From the NCBI RefSeq assembly GCF_004379255.2, contig NC_056046.1, positions 14,508,001-14,572,000 of the forward strand: DNA of 64,000 bases, in the 5' to 3' direction. The position numbers and the translations under genes were made by a program. Each line of letters starts with the position of its first letter. The first letter of the stretch is position 1. Under the pieces are notes generated by a model. That model did not search any database. It was not told where the DNA came from and saw only the letters and a list, made by a program, of their open reading frames with translations. The DNA is from Salvia splendens (taxonomy: Eukaryota > Streptophyta > Magnoliopsida > Lamiales > Lamiaceae). Below, piece after piece: positions 34,098-46,290 of this stretch.

Positions 34098-37096
34098 ATG
34101 CGTGAAATCCTTCACATCCAGGGCGGCCAGTGCGGCAATCAGATTGGAGCAAAGTTTTGGGAAGTGGTATGCACTGAACACGGCATCGACTCAACCGGTC
34201 GCTACAACGGCGACTCCGATCTGCAAATTGAGCGCGTCAACGTCTACTACAATGAGGCTAGCTGCGGCAGATACGTTCCCCGAGCCGTGCTCATGGATCT
34301 CGAGCCAGGAACCATGGACAGCGTCCGCTCCGGGCCGTTCGGTCAGATTTTTCGCCCCGACAACTTCGTCTTCGGGCAGTCCGGGGCAGGCAACAACTGG
34401 GCGAAAGGTCACTACACCGAGGGAGCTGAGCTCATAGACTCCGTCCTCGATGTGGTTAGAAAGGAAGCTGAAAATTGCGATTGTCTCCAGGGTAAAAATT
34501 GCCGTTTCCTCTATTTTATGCCGTTTTTTGCCCCATTTATCTCTGCGTAAAATAGCTGTACTCGCGCGCGTGTATATGTATGTGTGTCAGTGTGTGTGCG
34601 TCCGTGTAGATTAGATAATTATTTTACGGCTGATTGACGAACTGTATTTGCTTTTATGTAAAATGTTTAGGGTATTTGAGAAGGTATCGAAATTAAAAGG
34701 GAATTCATGTTAATTAATACGCTGTGTATAAGTGAATCGTTATTTGAAGGTCTTATTCGCATTATTTTTGAGAGGTTTCGTCTTATTTGTGCTTGTATGA
34801 AGTTTTCGTAGTTTGTTGTGTTGAAGTCTTGTTATGTGCGGCTTTACTCAATGGTAGTGTTTGCTAACCTTTTCGTGCCACTTGAGTGTGATCTGTACCA
34901 TCGCGTTCATAGATTGAAAACTTCACTTTTACTTTTGGTATCTGTAAAAGCATGTGGCATGTCCGAATGAGATGCAGATATATTTTACTTGATATGATTA
35001 TTATGAAATTTCATTTGTGTCGAGTATTATGTGGAACTTTGTTGTGTATCTGGATCGCCTTATGTTACAAAAATATTAAGTAGACAGTAGTATGTTAATA
35101 AAGACTCTGGACAATTGATTATTTTAAAATACTGATTTCCATGTTTTCTTTAGTAATATATTTGAATACTTTGAAAGCTTCGCTTAAATCTTTTGCTTGG
35201 AAAGCTTAGCTTAACTGATTAATCATGTTCTTCAGGATTTCAAGTATGTCACTCTTTGGGAGGTGGCACAGGGTCTGGGATGGGAACCCTCTTGATATCC
35301 AAGATAAGGGAAGAATACCCTGATCGAATGATGCTAACCTTCTCTGTCTTCCCATCTCCAAAGGTGTCTGACACAGTTGTGGAGCCCTATAATGCTACCC
35401 TTTCAGTGCACCAGCTTGTTGAGAACGCTGATGAGTGTATGGTCCTTGACAATGAGGCTCTCTATGACATTTGCTTCCGAACTCTCAAGCTGACAACTCC
35501 CAGCTGTAAGTCTCATGCTTCATCTATTATATTGATTTCTGTACTTCGTCTCTACTATTATTAACTACGCATTCAAACTTTTTTTGCTTTATAGGAAAGA
35601 AATTAATTAGACTGTCTAAAATACTTTCAATTCCATTCCGTTCTTGCTGTGGTATGCATTCTAGCTTCTACTTTTTAGGAACAAAAAAGACTTGTTTTCT
35701 TGGAACAATCTAAGTAATAGTACTCCGTAGTAAGTTTTTCTTAATATTAACAGTTACTGGTTGTGTTTCAGCTAAAGAAATATTTTGTTGTATTTCTTCT
35801 GTGTTGTATCCTTCTGATGAATCATACTCCCTCCGTTTCACTATAGTTGAGTCATTTTTCTATTTCGGGAAGTTTCTTCTTAGTTGAGTCATTTCCATAT
35901 ATAGTAACTTTTTTCTCTTTCTTACTTTTCTCTCTTACGTTATTCTCTCTATTTTATTCACTTTATACTTTATTCTCTCTAACTTTTCCTCTCTCTTTAC
36001 TTTTTTAACTATTTATTTAACACACCCAACATCCCTTTCTTAGACTCCGTGTCCAAAAGTTCCGCCTCAACTATAGTGAAACGGAGAGAGTAACTAGTAC
36101 TCCCTTCGTTCCATAATAATGGAGGTGTTTCTTTTCGGCATGGAGATTAAGAAATATTGTGTTAGGTGAGTTAAGGAAATGAAGAATAAAGTGGAAAATG
36201 AGAAAGATTGAGAGATGAAGAGAGAAAAAAGTAAGAGAGAGTAAAGTAGGTGTGGAAAAATGTGTGAACTTTTACTAAAAATGGAAATGACTCTATTACT
36301 ATGGAACGTACCAAAATGACAAAATGACTCTATTACTATGGAATGGAGGGAGTACTAATTTCTTATTGATGGATTGTTTGGTATCTTTGCATAATCTCTC
36401 TCCTTTTATTGGCAAACAGTTGGAGACTTGAACCATTTGATATCTGCTACCATGAGTGGTGTCACTTGCTGCCTTCGCTTCCCAGGGCAGCTCAATTCGG
36501 ATCTTCGGAAGTTGGCTGTGAATTTGATACCATTCCCGCGACTCCACTTCTTCATGGTTGGCTTTGCCCCACTTACATCTCGTGGATCACAGCAATACCG
36601 TGCTCTTACTGTTCCTGAGCTGACCCAGCAAATGTGGGATTCTAAAAACATGATGTGTGCTGCTGATCCCCGCCACGGACGCTACCTCACTGCATCAGCT
36701 GTCTTCCGTGGCAAGATGAGCACCAAGGAGGTGGACGAGCAGATGATCAATGTACAGAACAAGAATTCTTCCTACTTTGTTGAGTGGATCCCGAATAACG
36801 TCAAGTCCACAGTGTGCGACATCCCACCCACTGGTCTGAAGATGGCGTCCACATTTATTGGCAACTCAACATCCATTCAGGAGATGTTTAGGAGAGTCAG
36901 CGAACAGTTCACTGCTATGTTTAGGAGGAAGGCTTTCCTTCACTGGTACACTGGTGAGGGAATGGACGAAATGGAGTTCACTGAAGCCGAAAGCAACATG
37001 AATGATTTGGTTGCAGAGTATCAGCAGTATCAAGACGCTACAGCTGACGAGGATTATGAAGATGAAGAAGATGAGTACGCAGAAGAGGAAGCCTAA
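34098..37096 (+). CDS. TUB: Beta-tubulin, three exons
   Basis: Exons 34098-34491, 35236-35505 and 36420-37096 give 446 residues, the normal length for plant beta-tubulin, with the two introns in the positions usual for plant TUB genes. It starts [17 protein letters not shown] (MREI is the tetrapeptide used in tubulin mRNA autoregulation). It carries the GTP-binding signature GGGTGSGMG at about residue 139, the [15 protein letters not shown] and MVGFAPLT segments, and an acidic tail ([16 protein letters not shown]) for motor and MAP binding. It pairs with alpha-tubulin to build microtubules and hydrolyses GTP. Intron 2 holds two Stowaway-type MITEs. The downstream GST gene converges on it with about 500 bp between stop codons. 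No defect was seen. Confidence 0.97.
35827..36090. mobile_element. Stowaway MITE in tubulin intron 2 (first)
   Basis: Ends CTCCCTCCGTTTCACTATAG and CTATAGTGAAACGGAGAGAG are inverted and flanked by TA (35825-35826, 36091-36092). 264 bp, no ORF. Confidence 0.88.
36100..36352. mobile_element. Stowaway MITE in tubulin intron 2 (second)
   Basis: Ends CTCCCTTCGTTCCATAATAA and TACTATGGAATGGAGGGAG are inverted with TA flanks (36098-36099, 36353-36354). 253 bp, only nine bases from the first MITE but of a different subfamily. Confidence 0.85.
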
Positions 37097-37596
37097 GTAC
37101 AATTAACCCATTCTATATTTTAGTATCTACATAGCCTATCTAGGATGTATGTCTGGTTTGTGTTGCTATTTTCAGACCTTTTCATATGCTTGAATTAATT
37201 AGGACTTGTGTATTATCTGGTGAAATTTCGGGTTTTACATTCTACTAAGAGATGCCTACTACCTTAGTTATGTTTTTTTTACTACCTTAGTTTATATATG
37301 TGTTTATAATTTGATGATGGCCCAAAAATATGAACTCTTGTATTTTTTGAGATAAAAAAGAATAAAATTAGGGTGTTTTATTGCATAGTAAGATAAATAT
37401 GACTTGAATTACATGCACCAATATACGTTTCATCCTCAGTAAATGTAGCTTCTCCTTGCTTCTTATACCTCTCATTTTCTCATGATGAATATGTAACTCC
37501 TTGATAATAATCTCCTAACACACGATTTTTTCCAAGTTCCAACAATTGTTTAACATAGTAGGGATCATACATATCAGTGTTGGAAACACTATTGAC
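37097..37596. other. Shared 3' region of the convergent tubulin and GST genes
   Basis: 500 bp between the two stop codons, AT-rich. It must hold the 3' UTRs and polyadenylation sites of both genes. No other feature was seen. Confidence 0.5.
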
Positions 37597-39325
37597 TTAA
37601 ATCTTAGAGGGCAGCACATTTTTCCCTGTCTCAGCAACTGCTCTTTGTGATTGCAGCTTCTGTTTGACTTTGAAGAGGACTGAATGAACTTCATCAAAAT
37701 GAGGTCTTGTTGCATTCTTCGTATCATCAATCCACTCCATAACTCCTTTGTGGGGACCCAGGATTCGTTCTCGATCTTTCTCATCCACAAGCTGCATTAC
37801 AAATAACACCACATTATGGTCAGATGGTTTGATGTTTATACACAGAAATAATTGTACTTGACCACGTTTGCATCCCTGCTCATTAATGATCTAACTCTAA
37901 AATGTGGAAGAGAATGTGAAACCACACTGAATATGATATGACTACAGCTTTATTTGTATCAACTGACTTGACCACATCTATGAAGGAGATATTACAACAT
38001 CATCACATAATACAAACTGCTACTTTAAACAGGTACAGAAACACAATGAAGCATGGCTCATTACCTCAAGCTGCATGATCTCACATACTAAACTAAGATC
38101 AGCAATTGAAGGCTGAGTGCTTCCAAGTAAGAAACGCCCACTTCCTTTAAGCCAGAAAGATTCGATCTTAGCAAGAGAGGCTGAAAGAAGTTTCTCGCTT
38201 TTAGCTGCTGCTTCCGGATTCAGAGGCAGCCCGAGTGCAGGTCCATGAGTTGAATTAAGTACATATCCAGCTGAAAGTGGCACAAAAGGTTTTAAATAAG
38301 CTAGTTGTAATAAGAATCAACCAGCATAGCATGGATATTTGGGTCGACTATTAGTTACATTAGAGCTTCTACATAAAACGATGGCAACAGAATCATGGTA
38401 AGACATAGACAAACAACAGATATCAGTACAAAGACCTGCGCCACTACGCAAATTTGAGTGATGCCAATCTAGCACAGAGTGAATTTTCTATCTCAGGAAC
38501 AGGTCAGCCGGATACCTAGATGACCGAGAGTTAGGTTACAAATAAGTGACGAAAAACATAAGTTCTAAAGAAACAAAGATAGGATCTCTAAACACAACTT
38601 ATTCATGTAGGAAGCATTGTACCCGAAAATATGAAAAAGGGAGAATCGAACGTACCAATGATCAGCAATTCCAGGAAATGCACAAGCCAAATATATCATA
38701 ATCGCGTGACTGCAAAACATACCAAAAGTGCATGTGTGTCAATATACAGTTGCAACAACAAAGCAGTCATTGAGCTTTTGAAGCTTAAAATTAGAATAAT
38801 GCACATAATCAAATAAACACTAAATTTACAAAGTGCATGAATACAGAAGATCATGTTCCTATGCACTGCACAAAATCAAGATGCTCTAACAAATGGATCA
38901 ATCATACAAACCATTGACCATTCTTATAAAACAGAAAAGAAAAGTGAAAAAGAAATACTACCTCTCAAAAAGCTTGAGTCTTCCATCCACTATAGCAGGC
39001 ACTCTCATCATGGAATTTATTTCTAACAGGAAATAAAAAACAAATGGAAAATAGTCGGACTAAAATCCACTGAAGATAATTGAGTTGTGGGATATGATTG
39101 GACCTTGAAATTCAAGAGTTAACTGCTGGCGTTTGTTGATCTCGATTCCCACCTCTTCAAAATCTATCCCATTAACTCTTCAACACACAGAAATCCACAT
39201 ATATCATCAAAATCAAATTATCAGTTGTTAACAAAACAAACTGCAAGATTCAATTTTTACTTGCAGAAAATGATAATTGCTCGGGAAGGTTGCGACATGC
39301 GATCTGCATACACTGTCAGCGCCAT
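37597..39325 (-). pseudogene. GSTT1: Theta-class glutathione S-transferase with one in-frame stop
   Basis: Exons on the minus strand: 39261-39325, 39104-39177, 38962-39022, 38656-38709, 38436-38515, 38065-38270, 37597-37791. All GT/AG sites are intact and lengths add to 245 codons, the usual theta-class size. The N-terminal thioredoxin-like domain has YADRMSQPSRA with the catalytic serine region, RVPAIVDGRLKLFE and HAIMIYLACAFPGIADHWYP. The helical domain has LDWHHSNLR, GYVLNSTHGPALGLPLNPEA and QPSIADLSLVCEIMQLE. The C-terminus is SKI, a PTS1-type peroxisomal signal known in Arabidopsis GSTTs. Exon 5 reads FLR-stop-KIHS where relatives have FKRAKIHS: TAG at 38488-38490, codon 94. As read, only the N-terminal domain would be made. 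It may be a young pseudogene or a base error; the family conjugates or reduces peroxides with glutathione. Confidence 0.88.
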
Positions 39326-39943
39326 CTTTCTTCTCTCCTTGTACAAGAACAGCAAGGGTAGTTCGATATGCTTTTCGAGTTGTACTTCCGAATTTGGTGC
39401 CTCTGATTCGTCCATGTCAGTTGGTTCATCCGCAGTTTAACCGCGAAAACGATCACTCCATACATTTCCAAAAACATCTCCCAACACAATATTTTATCTT
39501 CATCCTTGTCTCTCCTAGTTGTATCTAAACAACTGTGTTAACTGTTTTTACTTTTTACCAAGAAATGAAGGTGTTAAAATGGAGTATGTACATAGTAATT
39601 GTACTAATCATTTAATTTATTTAGCTAATTATCATAATTTTTGCTTATTTTGTGATAATTGTTAAATAAATAAAATGGGGGTGCAGCAAATTTTGTAAAG
39701 AAATACGTAAATTTAAAAGATGAAAAGAATTAGTACCAAGTATAACCCACAACATTTCACATCCCAGAGCAAAAGTACTTTCACACCTCACCTTTACATT
39801 CTAGACTTTTGAAACAAAAATTTTCTTTAAACTCGCACACTTTTCACAAAATTTCTACATCACTCTTTCAACTTTAAAAAATAGAAGTTCTGACTCAAAA
39901 CTCAAAACATACTTTAACATCAACTTTCATCTTTCATGTAGAA
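39326..39943. other. Upstream region of the GSTT gene
   Basis: AT-rich sequence between the GST start codon and the copia LTR. No coding frame or clear promoter motif was recognised. Confidence 0.4.
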
Positions 39944-40391
39944 CGTTGGAATTTTTGGGCTTCCACATGACTAATTTAATGTGTATGGCTATCTTTTAGT
40001 TGCCCAATTAAAGTGATCTATTAAGGATTAAAGTTTGGGCTAAAGTGTATTTATTTGTTATGGAAATAAGTGTAGATACCATTTTGTGATTTTCTATTTG
40101 ATGAGGGACCGAATAGAAAATAAAGGTTCTTATATTTATATAAATATAAGATTAGGTTATGGTCCCCAGACGTCAGAAGAACGTTCAATATCTCTGTATT
40201 CTCTCGGCAGACTATTGTGAAGGACGTCTCTGATCGTTTGGAAGATCCATAGCCGCTGCAAAGCAATTCCACCGTTTAATTCGTTATGGATCAAGGTACG
40301 CTTCCGCTCTACAGTTTATGCTCCTTCTCCGTCGTTCTTGGTTAATCATCATAGAGAGCTTTACGTAATTGTTCATTCAATTATTACAACA
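39944..40391 (+). repeat. 5' LTR of the copia element
   Basis: 448 bp ending ATTACAACA, followed by AG and the primer site. Confidence 0.88.
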
Positions 40392-41531
40392 AGTGGTATC
40401 AGAGCCGCTCTATTGATGATTCTCTGAGAATTGGAAAAGGAGAATTATGGTTTATTGTTCTCGTTTATATTACGGATCAGCAAATGAAATTTCTTGATAT
40501 TAGGGTTTTGCGATTCGTTTTATAATTATGCATATATGACTGCCGTTTCGTAATCAATTTCCAAATTTGAGTTTTGGAAAAGTATTTGCATATATGGCCG
40601 CCGTTGTTGGTGATTTAATTTTTTTTTTCTTTCGTATGCGTCGAATTGGTTATGGATCAAGGCATATTGAATTGTCAATATTGCTTTGCACAATACGTGT
40701 TTTATTTGGGTTGCTGATTTTGGTGTTATATTTTGGTGAATCAATTTGCGTATACATGAATTGAATCAAGTTGCTGTTTTGTTGTTCAATTACTGCCGCC
40801 GCACATGTTGGTTTTACTGGTTAAGATTTGGTTACTGCTTGTGCACTGCTCCAGATTGTGTTGATGATGAATTGAACTCGTGTTTACCGGGAAGAAATAT
40901 GACTGAATTGATTTCTTGATTCCTTATTTCATGCGTAAGGTTATTTGGAAACTGATTAATTGAGAATTCCTTTTACAATTCGTGCTTTTAAAGTATATAT
41001 GCTACGGCAGCCGCAACGAAGTCTGATTTGTTCTTATAAATTGGGAATTCTGTTAACACGTCTTTGATTAATTCAGTTTATGTTGAGAATTTGCAATTTG
41101 TATATTCTTGTCAAGTGATTAAGATTTTCGATCCTGCATATTTTGGTGAACCCATAAAATTTAGAATTCTTCAGTTTTGGGTTTGCATGATTAATTCGGA
41201 ATGAAACGGTTGTTTCATAATTATGGTAATATTTTTTTAATGCGAAATTCTATTTATATGTATGCATACGTTATATGGAATGTGATTTGATGATTCAGTT
41301 TATATTTTTATTATGCATACGTTATATTATATTTAGTGTGAATTAATTATTCAATTTAATGTGTTTTATGCACGTTTTAACGTCTTACATTAAGAAAGGA
41401 ATTTGAATAATTAATTCACATAAAGTCTCTCAATTAATTGGCTAATTAATTGGGAATTAAGAATTCTTTTGAGAATTTAATTAAAGTTTTAAATTCAAAT
41501 TTTAGGGTGCATCTCATGTTCCTTCATTGAC

Positions 41532-42136
41532 GTGTGTGTATTTTAATGCGGATATTAGTCGGCCAAAAGGAAGATTAATATTTGGCACGAAATACACATA
41601 TACTTGTGGTAATAAATACGTGACAATTATTCAGTTTTCTTGTGAGTGATGTGATTCTAAAAGGTGGACGCTACTTAACAGGATCTTATTGTCAGTGTTT
41701 AACCACTGTAAGGAGGTTGTCATTTACAAGTTCATATTACTGTCAAAAGACTTGATGTGGATGTTGTGCTCGGAACCTCGTAATGTTTTACTAATGTTCA
41801 AAGTAGATTAGTCGAAGCTAGACGTTGCAAAAGTAACCTCTCTTGCCTAGACTTCCTTATTGCGAATGTTAGGACAGTATGTGTGTATGTATTTTAATGC
41901 AGATGTTAGTCGGCCAAAAGGAAGATTAATGTTTGGCACGAAATACATACATACTTGTGGTGATAAATACGTGATAATTATTTAGTGTTCATGTGAGTAG
42001 TGTGATGCCAAAAGGTGGACACTACTTGACCGATCTTATTGTCAGTGTTTGATCACTACGATGAGGTTATCAATTACAAATTCATATTACTGTCAAAAGA
42101 CTTGATATGGATGTTGTGCTGGTACCTCGAGATGTT
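41532..42136. repeat. 351-bp-spaced direct duplication in the copia leader
   Basis: Two copies, about 41532-41788 and 41883-42136, share ATTTTAATGC, TTAGTCGGCCAAAAGGAAG, AAAAGGTGGACRCTACTT and CATATTACTGTCAAAAGACT. They lie between the primer site and the gag region. Confidence 0.85.
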
Positions 42137-42201
42137 ACCTTCTTATTTGAATTTTATTATGTGAGCATGACAATTATTTCGGTTTTGTTCTCTGTTCATT
42201 T

Positions 42202-45200
42202 ATGATGTCTGCTTCTGCGGTTTCTTTCAATATGAACAATATGTTAGTGTTGAATGGGTTAAATTTTAAGGATTGGAAAGATAATATTCTAATTACTCTG
42301 GGTTGCATGGATCTGGATTACGTGCTAAGGACCGAGCAATTTGTTTCTCGTATGGATAATAGTACTCTTGATCAAAAGAGAAACTATGAGAAATGAAAAT
42401 GCTTGAATCGCGTAAGTCTAATGATCATTAAGTATAGCATCCTAGAAGCCTTTCGAGGCACTACATCTGAGAATATTACTAAGGTCAGTGAATACCTTGC
42501 CAAAATTAAGGAACGTTTTGTGAAAACGATAAGGCTGAGACAAGCGTGTATGATCTCAATAAAGTATAAAGGCAAGGGCAACATAAGGGAGCACATTATG
42601 CAAATGTCTCACGTTGCTTCACTTAAACTTGAATTCTAAAGACTTGTTTGTATATTTGGTGTTGCACATTTGGTCATTATCTCAAGATATAATCTAAAAG
42701 GCATTAAAAAAAAGTTTATTGAGAATGCTACTATGGATAAGGGTTCATCACAAAGGTAACAACATAAGGATAATGATAGTTGTTTCTTTTGTGGTAAAAA
42801 TGGATACAGAAAGGAGAATTGTAAATATCTCGCATGGCGTGCAAATGAAGTTACAATTCTTGTTTTGGTCTGTTCTGAAGTTAATTTGGCTTTAGTCCCT
42901 AATGATATTTAGTGGGTAGATTCTGGTGCTACTGCTCACATAAGTATCAATGCAAGGTTGTCTGAGCTGTCGAAAGGCAACTGATGGTGAAAGATACATC
43001 TAAGTGTGATATGACAAATCGGTGAAGTATAGGCTGTTGGGCATTGTAGATTGTTATTGAAGACTGGAATTATTCTGGTTTTGAAGGATACTTTATTGTA
43101 CTGTCTTTAGACAGAATTTGGTTTCTATTTCTGCTTAGAACAAATTTGGTTTCTCTTGTTCATTCAGAAATAGTAAGTTTCTTCCTTCAAATAATTCCAA
43201 TATTGTGGGCACTGTTTCCTTAAGTGCATATGACAATCTTTACATGTCTAATTACGTTACTCCATATTCAAAAGCTCTACATGTTGAATTAAAGGGATTA
43301 AGCAAAAATTAAATAATGAAAATTCAGTAATTTATGGCACAAGTATCCAGCTCATATTTCGAAATAAAGGATTGTGAGACTTGTGTCAAATGGTATATAT
43401 TGAATACACTTATCTTTTCAGATGGTGATTTGTGGGTTCAATGTATTGAAGGAAAACAGATCGAATATTGGAATTAGGTGCCGGTAGAGGTATAGACGTC
43501 TTAGAATTGATATATACAGACATTTGTGGTTCATTCTCTTTGGTTTCATGGAATGGTCAACAATATTTTATATCAAGTATAGACGACTGTTCTCATTATG
43601 GGTACCTATATTTAACCAATGCAAAGTCTGAGGTTCTAGACAAGTTCAAAATATTCAGAGCTGATGTTGAGCTCCAACTCGACAAAGGCATTAAGAAAGT
43701 CAAATCTGGTTCGTGATGGCGAATTCTACTACAGAAATGACTGCTCAGGTGAACAATGTCAAAGACCTTTTGCCCTCTATTCGGAAGAGTGATTGTCCCT
43801 TAGTACACCATGTCGGGATCGTCTAGCATGAACGGTGTTGCTGAAAGACGAAATAGAACTCTTAAAGATATGTGAAGGAGTATGATTTATCACTCTTCTT
43901 TGTCACATTCGCTTTGGGAAGAGGCATTAAAGACTATAGCATATATTCTCATTTGGTCATCCAGAAAAATTTAGGGATTTTTAAATTTTATGATCCCACT
44001 AAAGGAACTAATTTGGGATGAGATATATAGTATTCTTTGAGGATGTTGAGTTTGGGGGGAAGAGTGTATTAAGGAACATTACTTTTGAGGAGGAGTCTGT
44101 ATAGACACCTACTACTGCTTCTGACAATGTTCAAGTATAAATTACTATCATTGAAGAAGAAGCAGATTAAGAACCTCAAGATGATAATGTTATAAACATT
44201 CAATCCCATGTGGATAATGTTATTTAAAGTCAATCTCAACAACCTCAATTAAGACTCTCGTAAATGGTACCACAATTTTTATAAAGTAGTTCTTTCATTT
44301 GGATTCAGAAAGAATGCTATTGATGGTTGTGTGTATCACAAGTTCAGTGGGAGCATATGCATCTTCTTGGGGAATATTGCACAACACCAAGAGTCACTCT
44401 CGAAGAAATTTGAGGTGAAAGATCTTGGGAGAACCTCTTTTGTATTTGGAATCGAAATAAATTGAGATAACTCTCGAGATATTCTTCGGTTGTCACAAAA
44501 GGGATATATTGAAAAAGTGCCTAAAGTATTTGAGATGCATAATTGCAATTAAAGAAATACCCCTATGACTAAGGGAGACAAACCTAGTCTCATTCAATGC
44601 CCTAAGATAAATCTTGAGATTTAGAAAATGCAGAAGGTTCCATATGCTTCGGCAATTGGGAGCCTAATGTGTGCTCATGTGTTTATTAGACCCAATTTGG
44701 TTTAATTGTTTATATGTTGGGCAGATATCTCAATAACCCGATATGGATCATTATGAAGCAGCGAACGGGTTATGAGATATTTATAGAGAACTAAGCATTA
44801 CATGCTCGCATACAGAAAATCAGATCATTTGGAGAGATCTTTAGGCATTTTGATTCTGATTTAGTTAGATGCCAATACAGTAAATGATCCATTTTAGGTT
44901 ACGTGTGTCTGTTGGCCGTGGAGCCATTTCGTGGAGAAGTGCTGAGCAAACACTTGTAGCTACTTCTGCCATGACAACAGAATTCGTAACTTGTTTTGGG
45001 CATCTAGTTATTGAATATGACTGTGAAATTTTGTCACTAAGCTGCATATTGTTAAAGGTATTGAAAGACCACTAAAGTTATGTTGTGACAATAACCCTGC
45101 AGTATTGTATTCCAAACAACAAGAGCTCTGCTATGTCATATGTTCTTGGTTGTGAATTAAAGTTAAGAATGGACAAATACTTATAGAGCATAAGGGAACG

Positions 45201-45250
45201 CATTTGATAGCAAATTCGTTCACTAAAGGACTAACAGTTAAGGTTTTTCA
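42202..45250 (+). pseudogene. Copia gag-pol polyprotein remains
   Basis: Recognisable pieces in order, split by stops and frameshifts: gag N-terminus (NMLVLNGLNFKDWKDNILIT, 42202-42396); more gag with SEYLAKIKERF (42403-42639); a zinc knuckle near 42779 (CFFCGKNGYRKENC, with Tyr where His is usual); a protease site WVDSGATAHIS near 42912; integrase core pieces LELIYTDICGSF and FISSIDDCSHYGYLY (43468-43716) and GVAERRNRTLKDM near 43830; a late reverse-transcriptase piece (GCVYHKFSGS, FEVKDLGRTSFVFGIEIN; 44320-44470); RNase H remnants to NSFTKGLTVKVFHGHVA near 45250. The YVDD-type catalytic core of reverse transcriptase is not seen. It cannot make functional enzymes. Confidence 0.85.
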
Positions 45251-45715
45251 TGGGCATGTAGCCCAAACAAGTGTTATGTTGTTTAAGGGTACTTCCGTTC
45301 AGTGGGAGTAATTTTGGTTATTGCTCTATATTGTGTTTTGAACATGCAGTTATAAAACTCATGTTATTCTCTGCAGAAATAAAGTATTATGTTTTGTCCA
45401 TTATTTGTGTTATTTGGTTTGAGTTTGATCTCACTAAGGATTTGGGAGGACCAGTTGGAAATAGGCATGTATGATCACCTTGCATGAAGTTTCCATGCTA
45501 CACTCCATAATTGATCTGTTGTTGATTATGTTTGCATATGTGATTACTGATGGGTTTAATCATGAAAAAATATGGTGACTGCCTCTTTAGTCCTATGCCG
45601 ATATGGTTGATAATAAGATTGTTCGGGAATACACTATGTGATAGCATATTTGAGCGCTCATTCGGTTTTTTTTTTACACATTTATTTGGTGTCATGTGTT
45701 GCCCAAGTGGGAGAT

Positions 45716-46164
45716 TGTTGGAATTTTTGGGCTTCCACATGACTAATTTAATGTGTATGACTATCTTTTAGTTGCCCAATTAAAGTGATCTATTAAGGAT
45801 TAAAGTTTGGGGCTAAAGTGTATTTATTTGTTATGGAAATAAGTGTAGATACCATTTTGTGATTTTCTATTTGATGAGGGACCGAATAGAAAATAAAGGT
45901 TCTTATATTTATATAAATATAAGATTAGGTTATGGTCCCCAGACGTCAGAAGAACGTTCAATATCTCTGTATTCTCTCGGCAGACTATTGTGAAGGACGT
46001 CTCTGATCGTTTGGAAGATCCATAGCCGCTGCAAAGCAATTCCACCGTTTAATTCGTTATGGATCAAGGTACGCTTCCGCTCTACAGTTTATGCTCCTTC
46101 TCCGTCGTTCTTGGTTAATCATCATAGAGAGCTTTATGTAATTGTTCATTCAATTCTTACAACA
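45716..46164 (+). repeat. 3' LTR of the copia element
   Basis: 449 bp starting TGTTGGAATT directly after the purine tract and ending CTTACAACA; nearly the same as the 5' LTR. Confidence 0.88.
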
Positions 46165-46188
46165 CAACAATCCATCGTTCCTCTTCAA

Positions 46189-46290
46189 AACTTCATCATC
46201 TTTCTTTCTCGAAAACATTCTCATCTTTCTTTCTCAAAAACTTTTCCATCTTTCTTTCTCAGAAACTTTCTCACCTTCCTTTCTCGAAAA
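46189..46290. repeat. ~31-bp tandem repeat (CATCTTTCTTTCTCRAAAAC)
   Basis: About three to four imperfect units of TCTTTCTTTCTCGAAAACAT type. Non-coding, lying between the copia LTR and the start of the next LTR element. Confidence 0.75.

Larger units (their letters stand above)
39944..46164 (+). mobile_element. Ty1/copia LTR retrotransposon, decayed
   Basis: Two LTRs (39944-40391, 448 bp; 45716-46164, 449 bp) enclose a 5.3-kb interior in plus orientation. TGGTATCAGAGC at 40394-40405 is the classic initiator-Met tRNA primer site, two bases from the LTR. AAGTGGGAGAT just before the right LTR is the copia polypurine tract. The right LTR starts TGTTGG; the left has CG in place of TG. I found no matching target duplication. 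Interior coding is gag-pol with many stops, and the reverse transcriptase core is largely missing. The LTRs differ at only a few sites (for example TATGGCT/TATGACT and one extra G), about 1 percent. Confidence 0.9.
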
